64,000 nucleotides of DNA from Polyangiaceae bacterium (GTDB lineage Bacteria > Myxococcota_A > Polyangia > Polyangiales > Polyangiaceae): positions 229,063 through 293,062 of the forward strand of contig JAICUB010000002.1 of the NCBI GenBank assembly GCA_025936045.1. The letters are read 5' to 3'. The notes beneath the pieces are model-generated. The model did not search any database. It had not been told where the DNA came from and saw nothing but the letters and a program-made list of their open reading frames with translations. Position 1 is the first letter of the stretch. Every line of letters starts with the position of its first letter. The position numbers and the translations under genes are program-made. Positions 16,520-25,447 of this stretch are shown piece by piece.

Positions 16520-18864
16520 TGCGAAGCCTGCCGACCTCCGCGCTCGCGCTGGGGTTGGCGATCGCGGGCTGGGCGACGCCCGCCTTCGCCGACGCCGACG
16601 CCATTCGCGGTCGCGCCGAGATGAGCATCCGCGCCGTCGAGGCGGACGCAACCAAGGGTCCCGACACCAGCCGCTTCCGTTACGTGCCGCCCACGCCCGC
16701 TCAGCGCGTGGCGGCGGGCGAGCTCCTGCTGCGCACGGGCGACTACGACCGCGCCGTCGAAACCCTGAGCAAGGTGCTCGAGCTCTATCGTCGCGGTGAG
16801 GTCCCCGACGACGCGTGCGCCGACGCGACGTTTCTCATCGCCGAGGCGTACTTCCAGTCGACGCAGTATCCGTCCGCGCGCCGCCATTACCGCGAGATCT
16901 TCGACAAATCGTCGGCGTCCGCGTACCAGGCGTACGCCGGGCGCTCGATCAGCCGGCTCGTCGATATCTCGCTCCGCACGAACGATCTCGACAGCCTCGA
17001 CTACATCTTCTCCCGGCTCTCGTCCTTGCCGGTCACCGACCCGAGCGGCTCGCTCGCCTACGCGCGGGCGAAGGCGCTCTACGCGCGGCGCGCCCTCACC
17101 GACGCGAAGAACGCGGTCGCCGCCGTTCCGACCGGCTCGGAGTTCGCGCTGCAGGGCCAGTACCTGCTCGGCGTCATCCTCACCAAGGAAGCCCTCGAGC
17201 AGAAGAGCAGCGGGCTCACCGGGACCCAGCGTTACGGCGCGGCCATCGACCAGTTCCGCCGTGTCGCGCGCATGCCCGCGAAGACGACCGAGCAGAAGCA
17301 CGTCATCGATCTGGCCTGGATGGCCGTCGGCCGCCTTTGCTACGAGGCCGAGGCGTATCCCGAGGCGGCGGAAGCGTACAGCCACGTCTCGCGCCAATCC
17401 GCCGAGTTTTCGATGATGCTGAACGAGCTCGCGTGGGTGTACGTGCGCGTCGGCGATTTCGAGCGCGCGCAGCGAGCGCTCGAAGTGCTGAGCATCACCG
17501 ATCCCAACAACCTCGACATCGCCGACGGCTCGCTGCTCCGCGCCGACCTGCTCCTGCGTTCCGGCGAGTTCGACAAGGCGCTGACGCTCTACCGCTCGGT
17601 GCGCGGCCGCTTCGATCCGATTCGCGATCAGGTCGACCACTTCATCACGACCACGGCCGATCCCGCTTCCTACTACGACAGGCTCACCGCCGACCCCGAC
17701 GTTCAGACGGACGACAAACTCCCGCCGCTCGCCCTGCAGTGGGCGCGCGAGCAGGCCGAGGACGACAACGTGTTCGTCGTGATCGACGACGTGAACCGCT
17801 CGCGCGACCTCGTGAAGCAGAGCCGGCGGCTCGCCTCGCGTTTGAACGGCGTACTCGCCGTGCCGACCCGCGCGAAGGCGTTCCCGGAGATCCACGCGGC
17901 GCTCGAGCACGCCATCAGCCTCGAGAACAAGCTGAGCAAGGCGCGCGTGAGCCTCGCGCAGGGCATCGACGAAAAGGCGGGCGAGGTGAACGGGGAGCTC
18001 GCGTCCGTGCGGCAAGAGCGGCGCTCGCTCATGAAGCGCCTGCTCGCGACGCCCGTCACCTCCGCCGAGTTCGCGCAGCGCGACGACGCGGGCACTCGGC
18101 AGTGGAACACGATTTCACAGGAGCTCCAGCAGCTCACGGTCGAAGCGGACAAGCTGCGCGCGATGGTGAACGCGCTCAAGCGCGTGCTCAAGCAGGGTGA
18201 CCAGCTCGGCGTGACGGCCGACGCGGCGACGCGCGAGCGCTTCCGGCTCGAGATCGAAGCGAACGAGCGGGACCTCACCGGCTACGAGCAGCGCATCGCG
18301 CAGTACCGCGAGGCGATCGAGAACGGCAAGGTGCAGTCGGGCTTCGGTGACCAGCGCTACATCGACGACGACACCATGCGGCGGCGTTTTCGTGATCTTT
18401 TGAACCGCGAAGCTGCTCTGTGTGCCGCCGGACAAGATCGCGATGCGGCCGAGTACGCGCGCTCGATCCAGCCGATCCTCGCCCGAGCGGACGCGATTGA
18501 GCTGCGTCTCGACGGCAACCGCGCCGAGCTCGAGCGCCAAGCCACCGCCCAGGCCCAGGTGCTACGCGGGAAGATCGCCGACGAGCTCGCGTCGGTGGAG
18601 ATGCGCGCGGTGTCGCTCGATCAGGTGGACCAGGAAGCGCGCGTCCTCGTAGGCGAGGTCGCGATGAAGGCGTTTGCCGCAGTGCGTGAGCGATTGAAGG
18701 GCATCGTGCTGCGCGCCGACGTGGGCATCGTGCAGGAGGCCTGGGAGGAGCGCGAGGAGCAAGCGCTCCGCGTGCGGACTCTGCAGCGCGAGCGGGCACG
18801 CGAAGAACAGATGTTGAACGACGAGCTCCGAGAGGTGCTCGAAGACGCGGAGGAAGAGCAGTGA
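16519..18864 (+). CDS. Periplasmic TPR and coiled-coil protein, GltC/NfsC-like (putative)
   Basis: A 781-residue protein. A signal peptide (to about PAFADAD) leads into several TPR units over residues about 55-380, for example AGELLLRTGDYDRAVETLSK and LAWVYVRVGDFERAQRALE. A long helical, charged, coiled-coil region fills about 430-780. The layout (exported TPR, no membrane anchor) matches the periplasmic GltC component of the Myxococcus gliding machine and its paralogues; this is inferred from architecture and gene order, not alignment. The ATG at 16519 overlaps the previous stop; a GTG one codon upstream is possible. The next gene overlaps by 4 bases. Confidence 0.7.
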   Translation: MRSLPTSALALGLAIAGWATPAFADADAIRGRAEMSIRAVEADATKGPDTSRFRYVPPTPAQRVAAGELLLRTGDYDRAVETLSKVLELYRRGEVPDDACADATFLIAEAYFQSTQYPSARRHYREIFDKSSASAYQAYAGRSISRLVDISLRTNDLDSLDYIFSRLSSLPVTDPSGSLAYARAKALYARRALTDAKNAVAAVPTGSEFALQGQYLLGVILTKEALEQKSSGLTGTQRYGAAIDQFRRVARMPAKTTEQKHVIDLAWMAVGRLCYEAEAYPEAAEAYSHVSRQSAEFSMMLNELAWVYVRVGDFERAQRALEVLSITDPNNLDIADGSLLRADLLLRSGEFDKALTLYRSVRGRFDPIRDQVDHFITTTADPASYYDRLTADPDVQTDDKLPPLALQWAREQAEDDNVFVVIDDVNRSRDLVKQSRRLASRLNGVLAVPTRAKAFPEIHAALEHAISLENKLSKARVSLAQGIDEKAGEVNGELASVRQERRSLMKRLLATPVTSAEFAQRDDAGTRQWNTISQELQQLTVEADKLRAMVNALKRVLKQGDQLGVTADAATRERFRLEIEANERDLTGYEQRIAQYREAIENGKVQSGFGDQRYIDDDTMRRRFRDLLNREAALCAAGQDRDAAEYARSIQPILARADAIELRLDGNRAELERQATAQAQVLRGKIADELASVEMRAVSLDQVDQEARVLVGEVAMKAFAAVRERLKGIVLRADVGIVQEAWEEREEQALRVRTLQRERAREEQMLNDELREVLEDAEEEQ

Positions 18865-21800
18865 GACGGCTTTCGTCGTCGGTCGCGTGGCTGTTGATGT
18901 TGGGGGTGCTCTCCGTGGGCGCCCCGGCCGGATCGCAAACTGCACCCGCGGCGAGCAGAACGCCCGCCGCGGCGGGCAGCGCGAGTTCCTCGCAGCCCAT
19001 GAAGGCGAAAGCCGCCGCCAAGCCCGCCTCGGCGAGCGCGGCTCCGGCCGTTTCCGCGAGCGCCTCGGCGAGCGCGGCTTCCGCGAGCCCGCCTTCCGCG
19101 GTGAGCTCGCCGGCGCCGTCCTCCTCGTCGCGCACGTCGAGCGCAACGGGCACGACGCTGCCCGGCCGAACGCACACCGTCATCGCCCCGCGGCCGAATC
19201 CGACCCCGGAGCAGCTCAAGGCGTTCCAAGCCCTGAGCAACGAGGTGCGGCAGTACGAGAAGGACTCGAAGGACTACCGGCGCCTGCTCACGATGATCGT
19301 GCGCCATCATTACGAGAGCCGCCGCAAGCAAACGCTCGCCGCGCTCGACCAGGACATTCAGGTCGAGAAATACGGCCTCGAGAACGCGCGCAACGAGGCC
19401 ATCTCGCGGCTCGAGGATTTCGTGGCGCGTTACTCGGGTGCGAACTCCGACCCGAAAGCGTCGCCCGACGCGATGTTCCGCCTCGCCGCCCTGTACGAGG
19501 AGCGAGCCCGCGAGCACAACGACGCCGATATCGCGCAGGGCCTCGAGCCCGCGATCGCGCTCTACCGGCGTCTGATCCGCGAGTACCCGAAGTACGAGGA
19601 GATCGCCGCCGTCCACTACTACCTCGGCCACGTGCTGACCGACTCCGGTCGCATCGACGAGGGGCAGCAGGCCTGGCGCGTTCTCGTCTGCCAAAACCAT
19701 TTCAACATCACCGACGATCCGAAGGACGCGAGCAAGCTGCTCGTCGAAACCGAGCCGCAGGACCACGACGCGAAATTCTGGGACGACTGGGGCAACCGGC
19801 ACCCGATCCCGATCGATCAGGACAAGGCGCTCGCGCGGCGCACGCCCGCCAAGGGCAACGCGAAGCCGGCGAAGAGCGCGGCGGCGGCCAAGACCGCGAC
19901 CAAGGCGAGCTCCGACACGGAGGAAATCACCTTCGTCGACCCATACGAAGGGTGCACGCCGATCCCGCAGCAGACGGCCGCGGGCGAAGAGCCGCGTTAC
20001 ATCGCCGAAATCTGGTGGCAGATCGGAAACTACCACTTCGATCAGATCGACCCCCGGGGCGGTCCCTACAACCTGAACCGCGCCGTCAGCGCGTACGACC
20101 ACTCGCTCGAGTACAAGAAGCCGCCCATCTACGGCGTGTCGCTTTACAAGCTCGCGTGGAGCTACTTCAAGCAGCAGCGCTACCACGCCGCCGTCGACGA
20201 ATTCGTGCACTTGCTGCACTACGCCGACGAGCAGGAAGCGAAGACGGGCGATCCGGGCGCGGACTTCCGCGCGGAGGCGTACACGTACATCGCCGGCTCG
20301 CTCACGTACGTCGACTTCGCGGGGCCGCCCCCGGAGCAGCCGTACATCCCTCGCAGCGACGTGCTCGACACGGAGACGGACCCGCTCGTCGCCGAGCAGA
20401 AGATGGCCGTCGCGATCGACCGCGTCCAGGATCCGAAGATCATCCCGCAGGATCAGAAGTGGACCGTCGAGGTCTACAAGTCGCTCGCGCAGGAGTTCAT
20501 CGAGATCACCCAGAACCGCAACGCGGTCGCGATGCTCGAGCTCACGCTGCGGAAGTTCCCGCTGAACCGCGACGCGCCGGTGATGCAGAACAAGGTGGCC
20601 GAGCTTTACGACGAGCTCTCGCGCCTCGCGCCCGACGGCTCCGCGGCCAAGACCGAGTACGCTTCGAAGGCGCTCGAGGCGCGCACGCGGCTCTCCGCGT
20701 ACGTCGGCGCGAACACGCCCTGGGTCGAGGCCAACAAGGACGACCCGGAAGCGCTCCAGACGGCCGAGACGCTCGTGCGGAGCGGACTGAAAAAGGCGGC
20801 CGCCGACCACACCAATTTCGCGCGCGGCTACTACCAGCGCGCGACCGAGCTCTCGAACGAGAGCGAGCAGCGCGGCTTGATCGAGAAAGCGATCGGCGAG
20901 TACCGACTCGCGGACGCGGCTTGGGCCGGCTACCTCGAGCAGGATCCCACGTCGATCGACGCTTACGAAAGCCGCTTTTGGCTGGCTGACGCGCGCTATT
21001 GGGTCGTCGTGCTGCAGGTCGCGCTCGAACGCTCCCCGACGAGCGACGAGGTCACGCGTGCGCGTGAAGCCGCGGTCGACGTGCGTGACTCGAACGAGGA
21101 CGACAAGTACCTGCAGCCGTCCGCGTATTACGTGGTCACGCTCGCGGACAAGGTGCTCGAGGACGAGAACCGCAAGTTCGCGCAATCGGGCGGCAGGGAA
21201 GGCATCGAGAAGCGCGAGAAGGTGAAGCAGACGGGCGAGGGCGAGCACGCGACGGTGGTGAGCGAAGCGCTCCCGCCACAGGTGCTCGCGACCGTCAAAG
21301 CTCGCGACGAGTACAACGAGGCGTTACCGCTCGACCGCGATCCGCAGAAGAACGGCCTGCTCTACGCGTTCCAGGCGGCGGACGAGTACTTCGTCTACGG
21401 CCAGTTCGAGCAGGCGCGCGCGCGCTTCAAGCCGCTCTACGACCAGCACTGCGGCAAGGACGAGTGGGGTTACAAGGCCTGGGAAAAGCTCATCAGCATG
21501 GCCGCGCTCGAGAACAACGCCGAGGAGAGCAGGCGGCTCGCCCAGGGCAAGAGCTGCGCCGTGAACGAGGAGACGCGCATCGCGGAGGCGAACCTGCGCA
21601 AGCCCGTGGTCCAGGGTGTCGCTTACCTCGACGCGCGCAAGCTCTTCGAGGAAGCGGAGAAGATGCCGGACGGCCCGGCCCGCAACAAGAAGTGGCGCGA
21701 AGCCGCCGCGGCTTACAAGGTCGCGCTCGACGCGGCCCCCGACCGCGACGAGGCGCCCGAAGCGGCGATGAACGGCGCGTACGCCTACAAGCAAGTCGGC

Positions 21801-23180
21801 GAGTACGACAAGGCGATCGAGATGTACGAGCTTTTCATCTCGAAGTACGGCAGCGAAGCCTCGCTCGACAAGATCCAGAAGGGCGATCCGAAGGCGAATC
21901 CGCCCGTCGCGCCGAACCCCGAGAAGTACGAGACGCGCGTGAAGTATCTGAAGAGCGCCGACGACGCGCTCGCGGGGTCGTACGTCCTGTTCTTCAACTA
22001 CCCGAAGGCGGCCGACACCTTCGACAAGATCAGCAACACGCAGCGCTTCAAGCAGGATGATCGGCGTGAAACCGCGAAGCAGGCGCTCAGCCTGTACGCG
22101 AGCCTCGGCGACCAGACGGGCATGGCGCGCGCGCGCGGCAATTTCGAAAAGCTCGGCGCCTCGCCGAAGGAGGTGGCGGAAGCCGACTTCACGGTCGCGT
22201 CTGCCGCCCTCAAGAAGTGGGATCGGTACAGCCCCGACACCGGAGCGAACGCGACCGCGCGCAAGGCGGCTCAGCGGGCGATGGACGACTACTACGACGC
22301 GAACAAGAGCCGCGAGCCCGCGGCAGAGTACGTGGTGCAGGCCGCGTACTGGGGCGCCGTCACACGCCAGGCCGTGCAGTCCGGTGAAACCAACAAGTCG
22401 TGGCAGAACACGATCGCGGCGTTCGACCGCTGGCAGCGCGTAGCCCCGAAAGAGGGCGGCAAGAACAGCGCGCTCGGCTCGCCCGAAGCGAAGATGGCGG
22501 CTGAAGGCGAGTTCGTGATGCTCGACCAGCAGATCGAGCAGCAGTTCGACTACGAAACCGGCCACCACCGTTATCACGGCACGACGGTCGAGGTGATCAA
22601 GCAGTACACGGCGGACGCCAGCACCGCGAAAGTTTGGTTCGACAAGCTCCAGCACATCATCGACGCGTACGTGTCGCCCGAGTGGACCATCGCGGCGATC
22701 TCGCGCCAGGGCTCGCTTTACGATTCGCTGCGCACGGGCCTCTACAACGTGCGGCCGCCGGCCTTGAAGATGTTCGACGCGAAGACGGAAGCGCTCTTGA
22801 AGCGAGCGGAGAACAGCGACGACGCCGATCTCCAGGCCAAGGCGGACGAGGTGCGCGTGAGCGTCCAGCAGGCCTGGCGCAACAAGCGCGATCAGGAGCT
22901 CGACAGCGCCGATAAGATCATGATCGACCGCTACGGCACGAGCATCGTGCTCGCGAAGCGCTACAACGTTTCGAATCCGGGCGTTTTGCGTGCAATCCGC
23001 CGGCTCGCCTTCGTGACGGAGGTGATCGGCGAGGCGAAGATGAAGCAGTTCACCGCGTCGGTGAAGGACCTGAACTACACCGAGGGCATGTTCCAGCGCA
23101 TGCGCCCGGGCCAGGTTTCGACGCCGCCGCCCGTGGGCCTGCCCGAGCCGCTGCCGGTCGCCGTCGGAGGTGCGCCGTGA
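18861..23180 (+). CDS. Very large exported TPR protein, GltD/AgmU-like (putative)
   Basis: A 1439-residue protein from GTG 18861. It has a signal peptide (LLMLGVLSVGAPAGSQ), then a low-complexity Ala/Ser segment to about residue 95. Many TPR-like helical pairs follow, such as MFRLAALYEERAREHNDADI, VSLYKLAWSYFKQQRYHAAV and AAMNGAYAYKQVGEYDKAIE. Aromatic-rich repeats are spread along the full length. It resembles the giant periplasmic TPR component GltD/AgmU (and NfsD), which links inner- and outer-membrane parts of the gliding/sporulation machine. It overlaps both neighbours by 4 bases. A long minus-strand reading across it is a GC shadow. Family by architecture and position only. Confidence 0.72.
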   Translation: MRRLSSSVAWLLMLGVLSVGAPAGSQTAPAASRTPAAAGSASSSQPMKAKAAAKPASASAAPAVSASASASAASASPPSAVSSPAPSSSSRTSSATGTTLPGRTHTVIAPRPNPTPEQLKAFQALSNEVRQYEKDSKDYRRLLTMIVRHHYESRRKQTLAALDQDIQVEKYGLENARNEAISRLEDFVARYSGANSDPKASPDAMFRLAALYEERAREHNDADIAQGLEPAIALYRRLIREYPKYEEIAAVHYYLGHVLTDSGRIDEGQQAWRVLVCQNHFNITDDPKDASKLLVETEPQDHDAKFWDDWGNRHPIPIDQDKALARRTPAKGNAKPAKSAAAAKTATKASSDTEEITFVDPYEGCTPIPQQTAAGEEPRYIAEIWWQIGNYHFDQIDPRGGPYNLNRAVSAYDHSLEYKKPPIYGVSLYKLAWSYFKQQRYHAAVDEFVHLLHYADEQEAKTGDPGADFRAEAYTYIAGSLTYVDFAGPPPEQPYIPRSDVLDTETDPLVAEQKMAVAIDRVQDPKIIPQDQKWTVEVYKSLAQEFIEITQNRNAVAMLELTLRKFPLNRDAPVMQNKVAELYDELSRLAPDGSAAKTEYASKALEARTRLSAYVGANTPWVEANKDDPEALQTAETLVRSGLKKAAADHTNFARGYYQRATELSNESEQRGLIEKAIGEYRLADAAWAGYLEQDPTSIDAYESRFWLADARYWVVVLQVALERSPTSDEVTRAREAAVDVRDSNEDDKYLQPSAYYVVTLADKVLEDENRKFAQSGGREGIEKREKVKQTGEGEHATVVSEALPPQVLATVKARDEYNEALPLDRDPQKNGLLYAFQAADEYFVYGQFEQARARFKPLYDQHCGKDEWGYKAWEKLISMAALENNAEESRRLAQGKSCAVNEETRIAEANLRKPVVQGVAYLDARKLFEEAEKMPDGPARNKKWREAAAAYKVALDAAPDRDEAPEAAMNGAYAYKQVGEYDKAIEMYELFISKYGSEASLDKIQKGDPKANPPVAPNPEKYETRVKYLKSADDALAGSYVLFFNYPKAADTFDKISNTQRFKQDDRRETAKQALSLYASLGDQTGMARARGNFEKLGASPKEVAEADFTVASAALKKWDRYSPDTGANATARKAAQRAMDDYYDANKSREPAAEYVVQAAYWGAVTRQAVQSGETNKSWQNTIAAFDRWQRVAPKEGGKNSALGSPEAKMAAEGEFVMLDQQIEQQFDYETGHHRYHGTTVEVIKQYTADASTAKVWFDKLQHIIDAYVSPEWTIAAISRQGSLYDSLRTGLYNVRPPALKMFDAKTEALLKRAENSDDADLQAKADEVRVSVQQAWRNKRDQELDSADKIMIDRYGTSIVLAKRYNVSNPGVLRAIRRLAFVTEVIGEAKMKQFTASVKDLNYTEGMFQRMRPGQVSTPPPVGLPEPLPVAVGGAP

Positions 23181-24598
23181 AGCTCGCCTCCTCGTCGGCG
23201 TTCACGTTGGTCGTGCTCGCCTTCGCGAGCGGTTGCGCCAGCCACACACCGCCGCCGGCCGCCGCGCCCGCGCCGCCTCCTCCGGAGGAGGCGGCGCAGT
23301 CCGCTGGAACGAGCAGCGGCGGCGTCCAAAGCGGTATTTCGGATCGGCCGACGGGTGAGGGGGCGTCACAGCGCCCCGCGATGAACGCGTCCGCGCAGCA
23401 GGCGTACAACGCCGCGATGAGCGCGTTCAAAACGGGCGACCTGGCGGGCGCGCGCACGCAATTCACGCGCGCCACCCAAGCGGACTCGAAGGCGTACCAG
23501 GCGTACTACTCGCTCGGCGTCGTGCAGGAACGGCTGAACGAACTGTCGAACGCGCTCTCGAGCTATCGTCAGGCGACGCTGATCGTTCCCGACTACGAGC
23601 CTGCCATCTTCGCCTACGCGGTCTTGCTCGCTCGGAGCGGCAAGGCGGATCAAGCCGTCGAGTACCTGAACGGTCGCGCGACCGCGATGCCGAAGAGCGC
23701 GGCCGTGTCCGCGGCGTTGGGCGAGGTGAAGTCGATCCAGGGCGACTCGGCCGCGGCGCAGCGCTACGCGCAGGAAGCGCTCAAGAAGAACCCCGACTAC
23801 GCGCCCGCGATGCTCGCGCTCGCCCGCGATCACTATCGCGCGCGCCGCCTGGATCTCGCGCTCTACACGCTGCGCGCCATCCTCGACGGTTACGGTCCCG
23901 AGAACCCCCCGCGTGACAAGAACAACGCGGAAGCGCGTCTCTTGCGCGGTTTGATCCTGAAGGAGCAGGGCAATCGCCCCGCGGCCATCGACGAATTCCA
24001 GAAGGCGCTCAGCCTGCGGCCGGATCTCGTCGAGGCGCGTGTCCAGCTCGCGGCTTACATGCTCGAGTCGGGCAACGCGACCGACGCGGCGCCTTTGCTC
24101 GAAGGCGCCGTCCGTTACGACAACGACAACGTGCTCGCTCACTTGAACCTCGGCGACGCGTATCGCCTGCTCGGCAAGACGGGCGACGCCAAGCGTGAGC
24201 TCGAGTGGGTGCAGAAGGCGGACGCGCAACTCGCGCAGGTCCACTACGACCTCGGCTTGCTGTATCTCTTCTCGGACAACGTCCCCGGTTCGACGCCCGC
24301 TCAAGCGACCGACACGGCGATCAGCGAGCTCGAGCAGTACAAGAAAATGCGGCCGCGACAGGCGGGTTCGAACGACGACACGGACGAGCTCATCACGCGC
24401 GCGAAGGCGAAGAAGGCGATGCTCGAAGCGGGCGCCGCCGACACGGGTTCGACCTCGGCCCCGGCCGCTGCTGCCGCGCCTGCGTCGAGCAGCGCGGCGA
24501 CGGCGCCTGCGGCGACTCCCGCGAAAGCGGCGGCGGGCGGCGCGAGCGCCGCGTTCCCGGAAGAGACCGCGGGGAAGAAAACCCCGGGAAAGAAGTGA
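23177..24598 (+). CDS. TPR lipoprotein, GltE/AglT-like (putative)
   Basis: A 473-residue protein starting at GTG 23177 in a 4-base overlap with the giant TPR gene. A lipobox (AFASGC) places the lipidated Cys at residue 20. A Pro/Ala linker follows, then at least six TPRs over about 75-400, including AMSAFKTGDLAGARTQFTRA and LLRGLILKEQGNRPAAIDEF. The C-terminal 70 residues are Ala/Lys-rich and disordered. Size, lipid anchor and TPR content agree with the outer-membrane lipoprotein GltE (AglT) or NfsE, as does its place right after the large TPR gene. Likely anchors the periplasmic scaffold to the outer membrane. Confidence 0.75.
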   Translation: MKLASSSAFTLVVLAFASGCASHTPPPAAAPAPPPPEEAAQSAGTSSGGVQSGISDRPTGEGASQRPAMNASAQQAYNAAMSAFKTGDLAGARTQFTRATQADSKAYQAYYSLGVVQERLNELSNALSSYRQATLIVPDYEPAIFAYAVLLARSGKADQAVEYLNGRATAMPKSAAVSAALGEVKSIQGDSAAAQRYAQEALKKNPDYAPAMLALARDHYRARRLDLALYTLRAILDGYGPENPPRDKNNAEARLLRGLILKEQGNRPAAIDEFQKALSLRPDLVEARVQLAAYMLESGNATDAAPLLEGAVRYDNDNVLAHLNLGDAYRLLGKTGDAKRELEWVQKADAQLAQVHYDLGLLYLFSDNVPGSTPAQATDTAISELEQYKKMRPRQAGSNDDTDELITRAKAKKAMLEAGAADTGSTSAPAAAAAPASSSAATAPAATPAKAAAGGASAAFPEETAGKKTPGKK

Positions 24599-24606
24599 GG
24601 TAAGCC

Positions 24607-24846
24607 ATGCGCCTACGCCAGTTGCTGCTCGTCGTGTCCGGCGTGCTCGTCGTCACGGGCTCCGCGCTCGCCCAGCAGAAAAAGAGCCGCGTGATCACGA
24701 TCAGCGAAGTGACGATCGTCGGTCGCGTACAAAAGCCAATCGCCGCCGTCGACGTGAGCCGCATTCAACCGAAGCTGACGCTCGCGGAGTTGAAGCAGCC
24801 GTTCGTCGATCGCATCGAGAAGTCCATCTCGCACGATCCGTTCTGA
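24607..24846 (+). CDS. Small exported protein, possible Glt/Nfs F-position component
   Basis: A 79-residue protein with a signal peptide (LLLVVSGVLVVTGSALAQ) and a mature part of about 55 residues: KKSRVITISEVTIVGRVQKP then a helical LTLAELKQPFVDRIEKSI. No known domain. It starts 8 bases after the TPR lipoprotein stop (GAGGTAAGCC upstream gives a Shine-Dalgarno) and so is in the same transcript. In Myxococcus the corresponding gene slot encodes the small periplasmic GltF/NfsF; I cannot show homology, only size and position. Confidence 0.7.
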   Translation: MRLRQLLLVVSGVLVVTGSALAQQKKSRVITISEVTIVGRVQKPIAAVDVSRIQPKLTLAELKQPFVDRIEKSISHDPF

Positions 24847-24879
24847 GCGTTCACGCGCGCCGGGGAGGAGCCCGCGCGG

Positions 24880-25359
24880 GTGGGCAATCGACGCATGCAA
24901 TCCGAAGCTGTCGCTCTCGCCGCGGCTGCGTGGCTGATCACCGGCGCCTGCGTCGCCATTTCGGTGCGGGCCACGCGCCGGCTCGCGCGCCTCACGCCGC
25001 CAGCGCCCGCGGAGATAGACGCGCGGCTGCGCGGACTCGCGAGCGCCGCAGAAAAAACGGCCGCACGCGAGGGCTTCGGCCAGGAGCGCGGTGAGGCCGA
25101 ACGGGCGCTCTTGCTCGCGGAGCTCTGGCCGCGTTCCCTTGCTCGCATCGCGCTCGCATCGGGCACCGCTCTCGCCGTAACGAGCCTGGCGAAAGGGCTC
25201 GGCGCGGGCGGGGGGCCGCTGCCGGGCGGCCTCATCGAATTCGTCGCCGGCTTCACGGGTATGGCGCTCTGCGCGACGTTCGGCCGGCAGGCCAAAGAGC
25301 GCGCGAGCGACCTCAGGCGGCGCTGGCGTGAGGCGGCGAAGGCGGCTGCACGCGAGTAG
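24880..25359 (+). CDS. Small membrane protein, two or three hydrophobic segments, ExbB/MotA-like feel
   Basis: A 159-residue protein. GTG 24880 is preferred because GGGGAGGAG lies about 9 bases upstream; an ATG at 24895 is the alternative. Hydrophobic segments are near residues 8-27 (VALAAAAWLITGACVAI), 95-110 (ARIALASGTALAVTSLA) and 118-137 (LIEFVAGFTGMALCATFG), ending in a basic tail (RRRWREAAKAA). The 'LARIALASGTALA ... FxAGxxGMALC' layout loosely recalls MotA/TolQ/ExbB proton channels, which power Glt-type machines, but the protein is shorter than these and the link is speculative. It lies between the F-position gene and the GltG-like gene, consistent with a role in the same complex. Confidence 0.6.
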   Translation: MGNRRMQSEAVALAAAAWLITGACVAISVRATRRLARLTPPAPAEIDARLRGLASAAEKTAAREGFGQERGEAERALLLAELWPRSLARIALASGTALAVTSLAKGLGAGGGPLPGGLIEFVAGFTGMALCATFGRQAKERASDLRRRWREAAKAAARE

Positions 25360-25447
25360 ACCCTGGGAAGAGCCTCAGGCTAGAATCCTTCGACGGGAAC
25401 GGGACGACCGGACCTAGTGTCGTAGCTCCAAGGAGATCGAGCGGCGG

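Noticed and set aside
18621..21248. Long minus-strand open frame (875 codons) across the giant TPR gene
   Set aside because: It is antisense to a well-supported exported TPR gene, rich in Arg/Val/Leu as expected for a mirrored high-GC frame, and has no domain or RBS.
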